Below, in pieces: positions 36,652 to 45,019 of a stretch of DNA of 64,000 bases (positions are counted from its first letter, which is position 1; each line of letters begins with the position of its first letter). The notes beneath the pieces are model-generated. The model worked only from the letters and a program-made list of their open reading frames with translations, was not told the origin of the DNA and made no database searches. Origin of the DNA: Lentilitoribacter sp039986595 (GTDB taxonomy: Bacteria; Pseudomonadota; Alphaproteobacteria; Rhizobiales; Rhizobiaceae); the NCBI GenBank assembly GCA_039986595.1, contig JBDWQJ010000006.1, forward strand, positions 186,001 to 250,000, read 5' to 3'. A program made the translations under genes and the position numbers.

Positions 36652-37905
36652 TTATATTTTTCGATCCGCTGCATATGCAGAAAGATCTGTGTTAATGGGT
36701 TGATTAGATGCAAGTCTTGCCAGCCACTGACCTGTTTTTGGCCCTGCTGACAAGCCTATATGCTGGTGCCCATATCCCAAAATTATATTTTTTACTTTAG
36801 GGCTCACACCGATAATCGGTAGTGAATCAACTGTGGATGGACGATGCCCCATCCATTCTTCAATACGGTCATATTTAAGATCCGGGAAGAGGTTAGCCAT
36901 CTGCTTTTTTAAAAGCTCAATTGGCGCTTTGGACGCACCATTTTTAAGACCACCAAATTCCACAACCCCTGCGCAACGCATACGACCATCCATTGAATTC
37001 ACTACAAATTTGCCGCTTGCCACCATAATTGGTGAACGCAGTTTAATCGATGGATTATGATATTCAACATGATAGCCACGCTCGGACTCCATTGGAATAG
37101 AAACACCAAGCTGTTCGTTCCACTGGCTAGTCCACACACCTGTGGTGATGATGTATTTATCCGCGGTTAGCACACCTTCTTCTGTGATAATATGCTCACA
37201 ATGATCATCATTTATTTCAAAGCCAGTAATGCTGGCCTTTGAAATTGTACCGCCGCATTTTTCAAACTCAACAGCAAGTGCTTTAACATATGCGCCGGGG
37301 TCAGATATGCGGCCATGGTTGGCACATTGCACGCCATAACCAAACCGGCCTGCTAGATTTTCATCATATTCTGCGATTTGATCTGCAGTGCGAATAGCAT
37401 ATGAATAGCCTCGGTTTTTTCGTATCTTCCACACATATTTATCCGCAGCAAATGCGGCTTCATTATCGTAGCCAAACCAATAATCCTCAGTGCTAATATA
37501 TTTTTTGGCATCACTATCCCCAGCAACAGCCAGATGCTGATCAGGGCAATCATGCAATAATTCTTGCAGCGCTGAGGATATGTGATTTACCGAGCTATCA
37601 TTGGCATGCTTTAGATAGCGTCTTAAAAATGGGAATAGCTTGGGAAGGTAAGACCATTTTACAAATAACGGCTGATTCGGATCGAACAGCATTTTTGGAG
37701 CTTTCGCCAAAATTCCGGGTGTTGGTACAGGAACAACAGCGATAGACGCAAGTATCCCTGCATTGCCATAAGATGTGCCTTCGCCCGGAGCTTGGCGGTC
37801 AACAAGCGTGACCTTATTACCCAATCGCTGTAGCCAAATAGCTGTAGAAACACCTACAATCCCTGCACCAACGACAATTACACTTTGCTGATCTTCTTTA
37901 GTCAC
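36652..37905 (-). CDS. FAD-dependent D-amino-acid dehydrogenase-like enzyme (DadA family)
   Basis: 417 residues from a GTG at 37905 with AAAGGAG upstream. The FAD motif VIVVGAGIVGVSTAIWL is at about 9-25, GTSYGNAG follows at about 44, and IGVSPKVKNIILGYGHQHIGLSAGP near the end matches DadA-like proteins. The enzyme should deaminate a D-amino acid or oxidise an N-substituted amino acid, passing electrons to the respiratory chain. It heads the operon with dctPQM, BASS permease and racemase-like gene, and is divergent from a LysR gene. Confidence 0.85.
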   Translation of the reverse strand: MTKEDQQSVIVVGAGIVGVSTAIWLQRLGNKVTLVDRQAPGEGTSYGNAGILASIAVVPVPTPGILAKAPKMLFDPNQPLFVKWSYLPKLFPFLRRYLKHANDSSVNHISSALQELLHDCPDQHLAVAGDSDAKKYISTEDYWFGYDNEAAFAADKYVWKIRKNRGYSYAIRTADQIAEYDENLAGRFGYGVQCANHGRISDPGAYVKALAVEFEKCGGTISKASITGFEINDDHCEHIITEEGVLTADKYIITTGVWTSQWNEQLGVSIPMESERGYHVEYHNPSIKLRSPIMVASGKFVVNSMDGRMRCAGVVEFGGLKNGASKAPIELLKKQMANLFPDLKYDRIEEWMGHRPSTVDSLPIIGVSPKVKNIILGYGHQHIGLSAGPKTGQWLARLASNQPINTDLSAYAADRKI

Positions 37906-37941
37906 TCAAATTCTCCTTTGGTGAGTTTGACTTGACTGAGG

Positions 37942-37968
37942 TATAATTACAAATACTAATATATTATA
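37942..37968. promoter_or_regulatory. AT-rich inverted repeat between the DadA-like and LysR genes
   Basis: TATAAT at 37942-37947 and ATTATA at 37963-37968 are inverse complements in the 86-bp divergent spacer. The arms are low-complexity and could equally be -10 boxes, so this is a weak LysR site candidate. Confidence 0.3.
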
Positions 37969-37991
37969 AGAGCATCATAAAAAGTGATATC

Positions 37992-38888
37992 ATGATTTTT
38001 AGACAATTACAGGCTTTTCATGCCGTTATCGAAAAAGGCACGGTAACCGCCGCAGCCCAAAGCCTTGGGATTTCGCAGCCGGCGATCAGTAATTTGTTAG
38101 CCCAACTTCAAGCTAAAACAAATCTCGAATTATTCAAAAAAGATCGCGGCCGGTTGGTCGCAACACCAGAAGCGGGAATATTGTTTGCAGAAATCGATAC
38201 TGTTGTGCGCGGCTTGGGTCGTGTCGACCATCTGATATCAAATCTACAAAATGAACGTGTTGGATCACTCCAAATCGCTTGTACTCACGCGGTCTCATTC
38301 GGCTTCATGACCGGATTAGTGTCGGAATTTGTGCGCGATTATCCCAATATCGACGTTCTTTATCAAACTCGTTACTCTCAGAACATTCAGGAATGGGTTG
38401 AATCTGGCCTTGTAGAAATTGGCGTCTCTGAAATGCCAGTCTTAAACGAAAATCTGCTTAGCCATCCCCTGCGTTTCATCTGCCAATTAGCCATCCCTGA
38501 AAATTCTCCGCTTGCAGAATATAGCGAAATCACACCCAAAGACCTCGACAATGTTCCCTTCATCGAGATGGGTGCTGACCACATTATTAGCCATAGAATT
38601 CGGCAGTTGTTTCTTGATTCAAATGCGCGTCTTCGGATCAAATGCCAATCCCACTTATTCAGATCCTTGTTAGAATTTGTCAAAACTGGTTTAGGTGTAG
38701 CGCTAATCGACCCATTCACGCTGGCAAATGATGACGGCAAGGGCTATGTCGTGCGCCCGTTCAAGCCATCTATCTATCTTGATATGGCGATCATCCATCA
38801 CAAATCTCGCCCCGTATCTGCGGTAGGACTTAAATTTATCGAACAGGTCAAAGCAAATATGTCAGATTACGGCGTGCCGATTACTTAG
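37992..38888 (+). CDS. LysR-family transcriptional regulator
   Basis: 298 residues. The HTH is at about 3-60 (LQAFHAVIEKGTVTAAAQSL, ISQPAISNLLAQLQ). The effector domain begins near residue 90 (IACTHAVSFGFMTGLV). It is divergent from the DadA/TRAP operon, its likely target. It overlaps the convergent NTF2-like gene by 4 bases at the 3' end, so it is not part of that next module. Confidence 0.87.
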   Translation: MIFRQLQAFHAVIEKGTVTAAAQSLGISQPAISNLLAQLQAKTNLELFKKDRGRLVATPEAGILFAEIDTVVRGLGRVDHLISNLQNERVGSLQIACTHAVSFGFMTGLVSEFVRDYPNIDVLYQTRYSQNIQEWVESGLVEIGVSEMPVLNENLLSHPLRFICQLAIPENSPLAEYSEITPKDLDNVPFIEMGADHIISHRIRQLFLDSNARLRIKCQSHLFRSLLEFVKTGLGVALIDPFTLANDDGKGYVVRPFKPSIYLDMAIIHHKSRPVSAVGLKFIEQVKANMSDYGVPIT

Positions 38889-39949
38889 CGGCTCCATTCA
38901 TTATGCATGCGCTGGAACACATCGACACCCATTTGCTTCATCATAAAGATAACATCAATCGGCACCCAGTTTTCGCGAATTAAGCCTTCATGATGATGAT
39001 AAAAATCCATCACCCGCATTTGCAACAATCTACCCGTTGCACCCGAACCTAAAAATTCCCCATCATGGGGCGAAACCACGCTTGGCCAACCGCCGGTGAC
39101 AGACAATGTTCCATCGCCAACGCGGATGTAATGACCTGCATTGAGCTCTTGCATCAACTCTTCATGCCCTTCCCATAGTGAGCTGCTCATGCGGTTCGGG
39201 AAAGCAAGACGAAACGGCAATTGATGATAGTCAACAAATCCGGCAAGTGAACGGGTCGTGCCGATGCCACTCGGGCCATACCACATCATTTTTGGATGCC
39301 AATATTTCTTTTGATCCATATTGAACAAACCTTCACGCGTGAAATGCTCAGGTCCATTGTTGTCTCCAAGCGATTTCTGCATCAAAAGTGTTTGTTCTAA
39401 ACTCGCGGCCGATAGGTCTTTATCTCCAGGTGTGAAGCGAATACCATCCCCAGTAATTGGGCCCGCCCAACGCCCCTCTTCACCAGAGCTTGGCGGCATT
39501 GGCCAAAACCCAGCTTGTCGCATTACATCCAAAACATCCCAGAGACAATTGCTCTGAACGATCTTACCATCTTTGATCTGATGGATCTCACCATAGCGAA
39601 TGTAAGTTGGTTTTCCTGATGCCGGGATGGTTAGCCAATCATGCTCAAAATTCCCACAATAATGCCCCACGGTTGCAATGTAGTCGCGCTCCTCATAGCT
39701 ACCTGCCATAAAGATCAGATCACGTCTTTCAAGATCAGGAAAGCTCTTCTTTAATGGTTGCCATGCGTTCTCAAAAATCGCATCAACCCCAACCATTTCA
39801 TTAAGCGGATAAGAACCACGCCAATCGCAGTCTGAAGAATATAGCGATTTCAACAGGACTGCAGATTCTTTTTCTGAAGCTTCTGTAAGCTCATGTAATA
39901 AATGGTAAAATTTCGCTCTAATGGTCTGGTCCAAAACACTTCCAATCAT
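38885..39949 (-). CDS. NTF2/SnoaL-like double-domain protein
   Basis: 354 residues with two tandem SnoaL-like (NTF2 fold) halves: the first has YSSDCDWRGSYPLNEMVG and VGHYCGNFEHDWLTIPASGK, the second HPKMMWYGPSGIGTTRSLAGF and HYIRVGDGTLSVTGG. The family contains cyclases, hydratases, isomerases and dehalogenase-like members, so the reaction cannot be given. It is divergent from an ABC operon, sharing a promoter with two LacI-type operators, and encodes one of three NTF2-like proteins of this module. Related long SnoaL-like proteins often occur with sugar ABC genes. Confidence 0.75.
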   Translation of the reverse strand: MIGSVLDQTIRAKFYHLLHELTEASEKESAVLLKSLYSSDCDWRGSYPLNEMVGVDAIFENAWQPLKKSFPDLERRDLIFMAGSYEERDYIATVGHYCGNFEHDWLTIPASGKPTYIRYGEIHQIKDGKIVQSNCLWDVLDVMRQAGFWPMPPSSGEEGRWAGPITGDGIRFTPGDKDLSAASLEQTLLMQKSLGDNNGPEHFTREGLFNMDQKKYWHPKMMWYGPSGIGTTRSLAGFVDYHQLPFRLAFPNRMSSSLWEGHEELMQELNAGHYIRVGDGTLSVTGGWPSVVSPHDGEFLGSGATGRLLQMRVMDFYHHHEGLIRENWVPIDVIFMMKQMGVDVFQRMHNEWSR

Positions 39950-39976
39950 ACTTATCCACGCAATTTATAACCAGAC

Positions 39977-39992
39977 TTGCATTCGTATGCAA
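39977..39992. promoter_or_regulatory. LacI-type operator, copy 1
   Basis: TTGCATTCGTATGCAA is a near-perfect palindrome centred on CG, the usual form of LacI/GalR operators. It lies 28 bp upstream of the divergent NTF2-like gene. An almost exact inverse copy is 31 bp away. A LacI-family regulator is encoded in the same module. Confidence 0.72.
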
Positions 39993-40007
39993 GTGGTGCT
40001 AACTTTT

Positions 40008-40023
40008 ATGCATACGAATGCAA
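40008..40023. promoter_or_regulatory. LacI-type operator, copy 2
   Basis: ATGCATACGAATGCAA matches the inverse complement of copy 1 at 15 of 16 positions. The centres are 31 bp apart, about three helical turns, so two dimers could sit on the same face. It lies 60 bp before the binding-protein gene. Confidence 0.72.
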
Positions 40024-40083
40024 AATTAGCCATAAAAATATCAACGTTAATGCAATTCGAAGGTTTCATTGGGAGAAAAACAT

Positions 40084-41337
40084 ATGAATAAAATTCTAAA
40101 ATCTAGTCTGCTTGTTGCAGCACTCTTAGGTAGCACGGCAATTGCCCATGCAGACGCGCATGGTGATTGCGGCATCGAAAACGGTGGTCGTGTTTCAATT
40201 GTTGGCAACGAGTTTCCAGCTATTCAAACCGTTGGAAAGGGCGCTGAAGCCTGCGCATCTGACAGTGTTGAAGTTAAAACAAACCTCACAGCTGACCACC
40301 AGAAGATTAATCTTGCCGGTATGACAGGTAACCCTGCTGAATATACATCAGCGATTGTTGCAAACTCTTCTATCGTTGCTTTGATGAACGATGATGTGAT
40401 CCGCCCACTTGATGACCTTGTCGCAAAACACGGTTCTGACATTCAGAAAAACCAATTGATCACAATCGGCGGCAAAGTCATGGCCGTTGCATTTATGGCA
40501 AATGCTCAGCATTTGGTATATCGCGCTGACGTTTTGGAAAAAGCTGGCGTTGAAGTACCAACAACGTATGAAGAAATGTTGGCTGCTGCCGAAAAGATCC
40601 GTTCAATGGGCATCATGGAAAACCCAGTTGGTGGCGCTTACAAAGCTGGTTGGAACTTGGCTCAAGAATTTACAAACATGTTCATCGGACATGGTGGCGA
40701 ATTCTTTAAAGCAGGATCTGCCGAAGTCACAATCAACAACGAAAAAGGTGTTGCAACGCTTGAGATGCTTAAAGCACTCACAGCATACATGAACCCTGAT
40801 TATCTTACTCATGATTCAAACGCGACAAATGCTGAATATCGTGCAGGTAACGTTGCATTGATGAATATGTGGGGTTCGCGCGCAGCTACACTTACTGAAG
40901 CTGATGGTGTTTCTGATGAAGTGAAAGCTGGTTTTGCGATTGCAGGCCCAATGACAGTCGCTGGCGGTGAAACACCTGCGACAACACTTTGGTGGGATGG
41001 CTGGACTATTGCTAAAAACATTTCAGACGCTGATGCAGAAGCAACATTCCTTGCGTTAAAAAATGCGATTTCACCTGCGATCTTAGATGATGAAACAACA
41101 CAGCAAGCTGTATGGCTCATCGATGGTTATCAACCAACCGACAAAGCAACAGGCGTGTTTGCAGCTGCACAAGCAGGTTCAACACCATACCCAATGCTGC
41201 CATTCCAGGGTCTATTGCACACAGCTCTAGGTGCAGAGATCCCAGATTATCTTCAAGGCAAAGAAGATGCTGCAAAAACACTTGCTGACATTGAAGCTGC
41301 ATATAACGCAGCAGCAAAAGAAAAAGGCTACCTCTAG
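40084..41337 (+). CDS. CUT1-type ABC transporter, substrate-binding protein
   Basis: 417 residues from the ATG at 40084, with GGGAGAA upstream; a TTG at 40069 is part of that site. A signal peptide (MNKILKSSLLVAALLGSTAI) ends near AHADA. The mature part is an extracellular solute-binding family 1 fold (VYRADVLEKAGVEVPTTYEE, WWDGWTIAKNISDADAE). It is the first gene of a 13-gene plus-strand run. Ligand is unknown; CUT1 systems usually import oligosaccharides, polyols or glycosides. Confidence 0.87.
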   Translation: MNKILKSSLLVAALLGSTAIAHADAHGDCGIENGGRVSIVGNEFPAIQTVGKGAEACASDSVEVKTNLTADHQKINLAGMTGNPAEYTSAIVANSSIVALMNDDVIRPLDDLVAKHGSDIQKNQLITIGGKVMAVAFMANAQHLVYRADVLEKAGVEVPTTYEEMLAAAEKIRSMGIMENPVGGAYKAGWNLAQEFTNMFIGHGGEFFKAGSAEVTINNEKGVATLEMLKALTAYMNPDYLTHDSNATNAEYRAGNVALMNMWGSRAATLTEADGVSDEVKAGFAIAGPMTVAGGETPATTLWWDGWTIAKNISDADAEATFLALKNAISPAILDDETTQQAVWLIDGYQPTDKATGVFAAAQAGSTPYPMLPFQGLLHTALGAEIPDYLQGKEDAAKTLADIEAAYNAAAKEKGYL

Positions 41338-41352
41338 AGTTAGCTTTATGAG

Positions 41353-41373
41353 GGAGGCCTGAGATGGGCCTCC
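41353..41373 (+). terminator. Hairpin after the CUT1 binding-protein gene
   Basis: ggaggcc at 41353-41359 and ggcctcc at 41367-41373 form seven GC-rich pairs with a 7-nt loop, followed by TTCTTC. It begins 15 bases after the stop codon. It may separate high binding-protein expression from lower permease expression. Confidence 0.7.
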
Positions 41374-41522
41374 TTCTTCAATAAATTTTAAAACAACGTT
41401 CAGGCGGTCTAGCCGCAAATTCTCAATAGAGATGTTCCAAAAGGCACGTCACTAAACGGGTGGATTGCGTTTAATTAGCAGCTACGAATGCAGCAAAAAT
41501 TAAGCGTTTCAAGGGGAAGCAA

Positions 41523-42548
41523 ATGAAGCATAAAACGTTTTTTTGGTTTATATTGCCCACGGCGATAGCGATGCTTTTATTTATTGCGATGCCAATTGTA
41601 TCGATTGTCACTCAATCGCTTTTCACACCGCATGATCAGGTGTTCAAAGTCGTGGAAAATTGCGGCCCCTTTGGATGCAAACAAGAAACCATCATTGATA
41701 ATGAAGCGATGGCTGATCTGAATGCGGAAAAACCACTCGGCAAATTTGCTGGCCTTGCAATTTATTTCGACCGCGGGCATTTGGCTGTCAGCGAAGTCGC
41801 AGACGCATGGACAAGTAGCGACAGCATTGGTGAGTTTTTCTCAACCATCAATAATCTACCGTTCTATCGCGCCATGGGCTTTACGTTAAGCTATACATTT
41901 ATTGTAACACCATTGCTCATCATCCTTGGCTTCATGATAGCAATCGCGGTGAATTCACTCAATGGTGCGATCAAGGGACTGGTGATCTTCTTCTCGTTAT
42001 TACCGATGATCATCAACCCACTTGTTGGCTCACTTATTCTATTTTGGATGGTGGATGCCCGAGGGGTGTTTGGCTCAGGCCTACAATGGTTATTTGACGA
42101 CCCGACATTATCTCTAAAAGCCTCGACCACCCTCACCTGGATCATGTTGATGGTCTATGGCGTATGGCATTCTGCACCTTTCGCGTTTGTTGTGTTCTAT
42201 GCAGGTCTGCAAACTTTACCGCAGGACACGTTAGAATCTGCCATGATTGATGGTGCATCCAGATGGGAGCGTATCCGCTATGTGGTAATCCCCCATATTA
42301 TGCCGCTCGTTACATTTGTTGCACTGATACAATTGATGGATAACTTCCGCGTCTTTGAACCTATTGTCGGCTTTAATGCGGAAGCACATGCGCAATCATT
42401 ATCTTGGATTATCTTTAATGACCTTGCTGGGGAAACACGCTTGATGTCATCCGCATCAACGACGTCTGTTCTAACAATCATCGGCGTTGCAATCCTACTC
42501 TCACCAGTCCTTGTTCGCACTTGGCGCGACTTTACTAGAAAGGTGTGA
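41523..42548 (+). CDS. CUT1-type ABC transporter, permease 1
   Basis: 341 residues, six main helices plus an unusually long periplasmic insert after helix 1 (about residues 37-105) with a Cys pair, NCGPFGCKQE, that could form a disulfide. The EAA loop is QDTLESAMIDGASRWERIRY near residue 235. Starts at ATG with AAGGGGAAG upstream, after a 185-bp spacer with a hairpin and a degenerate operator-like half-site. Confidence 0.85.
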   Translation: MKHKTFFWFILPTAIAMLLFIAMPIVSIVTQSLFTPHDQVFKVVENCGPFGCKQETIIDNEAMADLNAEKPLGKFAGLAIYFDRGHLAVSEVADAWTSSDSIGEFFSTINNLPFYRAMGFTLSYTFIVTPLLIILGFMIAIAVNSLNGAIKGLVIFFSLLPMIINPLVGSLILFWMVDARGVFGSGLQWLFDDPTLSLKASTTLTWIMLMVYGVWHSAPFAFVVFYAGLQTLPQDTLESAMIDGASRWERIRYVVIPHIMPLVTFVALIQLMDNFRVFEPIVGFNAEAHAQSLSWIIFNDLAGETRLMSSASTTSVLTIIGVAILLSPVLVRTWRDFTRKV

Positions 42549-42552
42549 TCTC

Positions 42553-43434
42553 ATGTCTTCTATCGCAATGCGCAAATCACCAACCGTCAAAATAATGTCC
42601 TATGGGTTTGTGGCCATCTGGTTGGTACTGGCAGCTTTCCCATTCATCTGGACGCTTTGGGGCTCGTTTAAAGTCGAGTTGGATTTCTTCTCCATCGCCG
42701 ATTGGACCGATGCAATCACAGGTACAAGAACTATAGCGGAAACCGGAAGCGCGTTTACCGGTGCAGGTTATGAAGGTGCTTGGGTTCAAGAGGAATTTTG
42801 GAAAGCTGTGATCAACACATTCATTGTGTGTTTCTTCACTGTCATCACGTCTTTGACCATCGGAACGCTTGGTGGTTATGCGCTATCACGTTCAACGTTC
42901 AAATATGCTTTTTGGCTGTTAATTGCAGCATTGATATTCCGCGCGGTACCGCCAATAACGCTCGTATCAGGTTACCTACTACCGTTTTTTGAGTGGAACC
43001 TTTGGGGCATATTGCCGACATCAATCATTGTGCTTGTCGCGATCAATCAGCCCTTTACACTTTGGATGCTGCATTCGTTTTTCACCAAAATCCCAAAAGA
43101 TCTTGATGAAAGCGCAATGGTGGATGGCTGCACAAGATTTCAGGCTTTCCGCCATGTCATCATCCCGGTCATGTGGCCAGGCGTGATTACAACGGGTCTG
43201 TTCTCATTCCTGCTCGCATACAATGATTTTGCCGTAACAGCGATGCTACTTTCAAAGGAAAACCAGACAATGGTTCCAAAGATTGCAAGTTTCCTAGGCA
43301 CAACACAAACTGAGGGGAACGTCATGTTCGCGGTTGCCGCTGTGGTCTCTGCAACAGTACCGATCTTCATCCTCGTCATGTTCTTCCAACGTCAAATTGT
43401 TAGTGGTTTAACCGCTGGCGCAGTAAAAGGTTAA
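42553..43434 (+). CDS. CUT1-type ABC transporter, permease 2
   Basis: 293 residues from the ATG at 42553, four bases after the first permease stop, with AAAGGTG upstream; the frame is open to 42487 inside the previous gene. EAA loop KDLDESAMVDGCTRFQAFRH near residue 187. A short periplasmic insert (about residues 45-75) follows helix 1, echoing the insert in its partner. Confidence 0.87.
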   Translation: MSSIAMRKSPTVKIMSYGFVAIWLVLAAFPFIWTLWGSFKVELDFFSIADWTDAITGTRTIAETGSAFTGAGYEGAWVQEEFWKAVINTFIVCFFTVITSLTIGTLGGYALSRSTFKYAFWLLIAALIFRAVPPITLVSGYLLPFFEWNLWGILPTSIIVLVAINQPFTLWMLHSFFTKIPKDLDESAMVDGCTRFQAFRHVIIPVMWPGVITTGLFSFLLAYNDFAVTAMLLSKENQTMVPKIASFLGTTQTEGNVMFAVAAVVSATVPIFILVMFFQRQIVSGLTAGAVKG

Positions 43435-43438
43435 TGAT

Positions 43439-44491
43439 ATGGCCAATATTACTTTAAACAAAGTCAACAAACGTTGGGGAAGCTTCGTCGGCGTTGATGA
43501 TTTTAATCTTAAGATTGCCGATAAGGAATTTTTGGTTCTGCTCGGGCCTTCCGGCTGTGGTAAAACAACAACCATGCGCATGATCGCAGGACTTGAAGAC
43601 GTCACCAAAGGCGAGATCTATATCGGCGATCGCATGGTCAATGACCTCGAGCCAAAAGACCGTGATATCGCTATGGTGTTTCAAAGCTACGGCCTTTATC
43701 CAAACATGACCGTTTGGGAAAATATCCGATTTCCATTGAAGGTGCGCAAAGTTGACCCTGCCCTTCATGAAGAACGCGTGCAGCGCGCAGTTGATATGGT
43801 CGAGTTAAATGACTTCACCCATCGCCGCCCAGCAGAATTATCCGGCGGACAACGTCAACGCGTGGCGCTAGCACGCGCAATTGTGCGCAAACCACAAGTC
43901 TTCTTGATGGATGAACCACTATCAAACCTGGATGCAAAACTACGCGTTTCCACCCGCGCTCAGATTAAAAATCTACATCACGAATTAGCGGTAACAACAA
44001 TTTATGTAACCCATGATCAGATTGAAGCGATGACTTTGGCTGACCGCGTTGTGGTGATGAATAAAGGCATCGTCCAACAAGTTGGCACACCAGTTGATAT
44101 TTATGACAAGCCGCAAAATACATTTGTTGCTAGCTTCATCGGTTCACCCGCAATGAACCTGATTGAAGGCGATCTAAAAGACGGCACTTTCACCACAAAT
44201 GGGGTGAAAATTTCTGGACTTACCAAAAAACACAATGGCCAAATTACACTTGGCTACAGAGCAGAAGATGCCGGCATTGCGGAAAAAGGTGGCGCAATCA
44301 ATGCGCCTGTTTATTCAATGGAATTATTGGGGGATGCGACCATGGTGACAGTGCGCATTAACGGCGTGTTGCTTTCGGTCAAAGCAGGCAAAGAATACCG
44401 TGCCAATATTGGCGATGATGTTCATTATTCCATCACACCTGAAATGTGCCACTTATTTGATACAAAAACCGGCGAACGCATAGAGGCCTAA
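43439..44491 (+). CDS. CUT1-type ABC transporter, ATP-binding protein
   Basis: 350-residue MalK/UgpC-like ATPase: Walker A GPSGCGKTT at 36-44, LSGGQRQRVALARA signature, LMDEPLSNLDAKLR Walker B/D-loop, YVTHDQIEAMT H-loop, then a regulatory OB domain from about 240. It is a paralogue of UgpC in this window. ATG four bases after the permease stop. Confidence 0.9.
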   Translation: MANITLNKVNKRWGSFVGVDDFNLKIADKEFLVLLGPSGCGKTTTMRMIAGLEDVTKGEIYIGDRMVNDLEPKDRDIAMVFQSYGLYPNMTVWENIRFPLKVRKVDPALHEERVQRAVDMVELNDFTHRRPAELSGGQRQRVALARAIVRKPQVFLMDEPLSNLDAKLRVSTRAQIKNLHHELAVTTIYVTHDQIEAMTLADRVVVMNKGIVQQVGTPVDIYDKPQNTFVASFIGSPAMNLIEGDLKDGTFTTNGVKISGLTKKHNGQITLGYRAEDAGIAEKGGAINAPVYSMELLGDATMVTVRINGVLLSVKAGKEYRANIGDDVHYSITPEMCHLFDTKTGERIEA

Positions 44492-45007
44492 ATGTCGAAC
44501 GAATTATCCGCAGAAGAACATGTTGCAAAAAGCCAAGCAACACTTGCCGCCATTAAAGCGATGGAAGAAGCATTAGCTGCAAACTCAAACACCATGGAAG
44601 ACCATTTCCATGAAGGTTTTAGATGGATGGGCAACCAAGGTTGTGGCACGAAAAACAACCTTAAAGAATTTCGCAACAACTGGCAGCTGCCGCTACGCGC
44701 AGCTTTCACGAACCGCGAATATAAGACCGAAAAATTCCTAGTAGATGGCGAATGGGCTTCATGTTTTGGCCATATTGAAGGCACGCATACAGGTGAGTTT
44801 ATGGGTATTCCTGCAACCGGAAAACGCGTCAAAATTCCATACATGGATTTTTGGAAAGTGACCGACGGGCGCATTGAAGACAATTGGGTTTCTGTAGATT
44901 TTGCCATGGTGCTCGCACAACTAGGTGTCGATGCATTTAATGGCGAAGGTTGGGAAACTTTTGATAGTGGCGAGAAAACGCCAATACACCCACAAGAACG
45001 GGCGTAA
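44492..45007 (+). CDS. NTF2/SnoaL-like single-domain protein
   Basis: 171 residues; the ATG follows the ATPase stop without a gap. A single SnoaL-like domain: MEDHFHEGFRWMGNQGCGTK near residue 32, CFGHIEGTHTGEFMGIPATGKRV near 90, FWKVTDGRIEDNWVSVDFAMVLAQLGVD near 125. The last segment is like the WVPIDVIFMMKQMGVD end of the 354-residue protein at 38885, so they are paralogues. Reaction unknown; by position it processes the imported compound. Confidence 0.82.
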   Translation: MSNELSAEEHVAKSQATLAAIKAMEEALAANSNTMEDHFHEGFRWMGNQGCGTKNNLKEFRNNWQLPLRAAFTNREYKTEKFLVDGEWASCFGHIEGTHTGEFMGIPATGKRVKIPYMDFWKVTDGRIEDNWVSVDFAMVLAQLGVDAFNGEGWETFDSGEKTPIHPQERA

Positions 45008-45019
45008 GAGGAGACGAAA

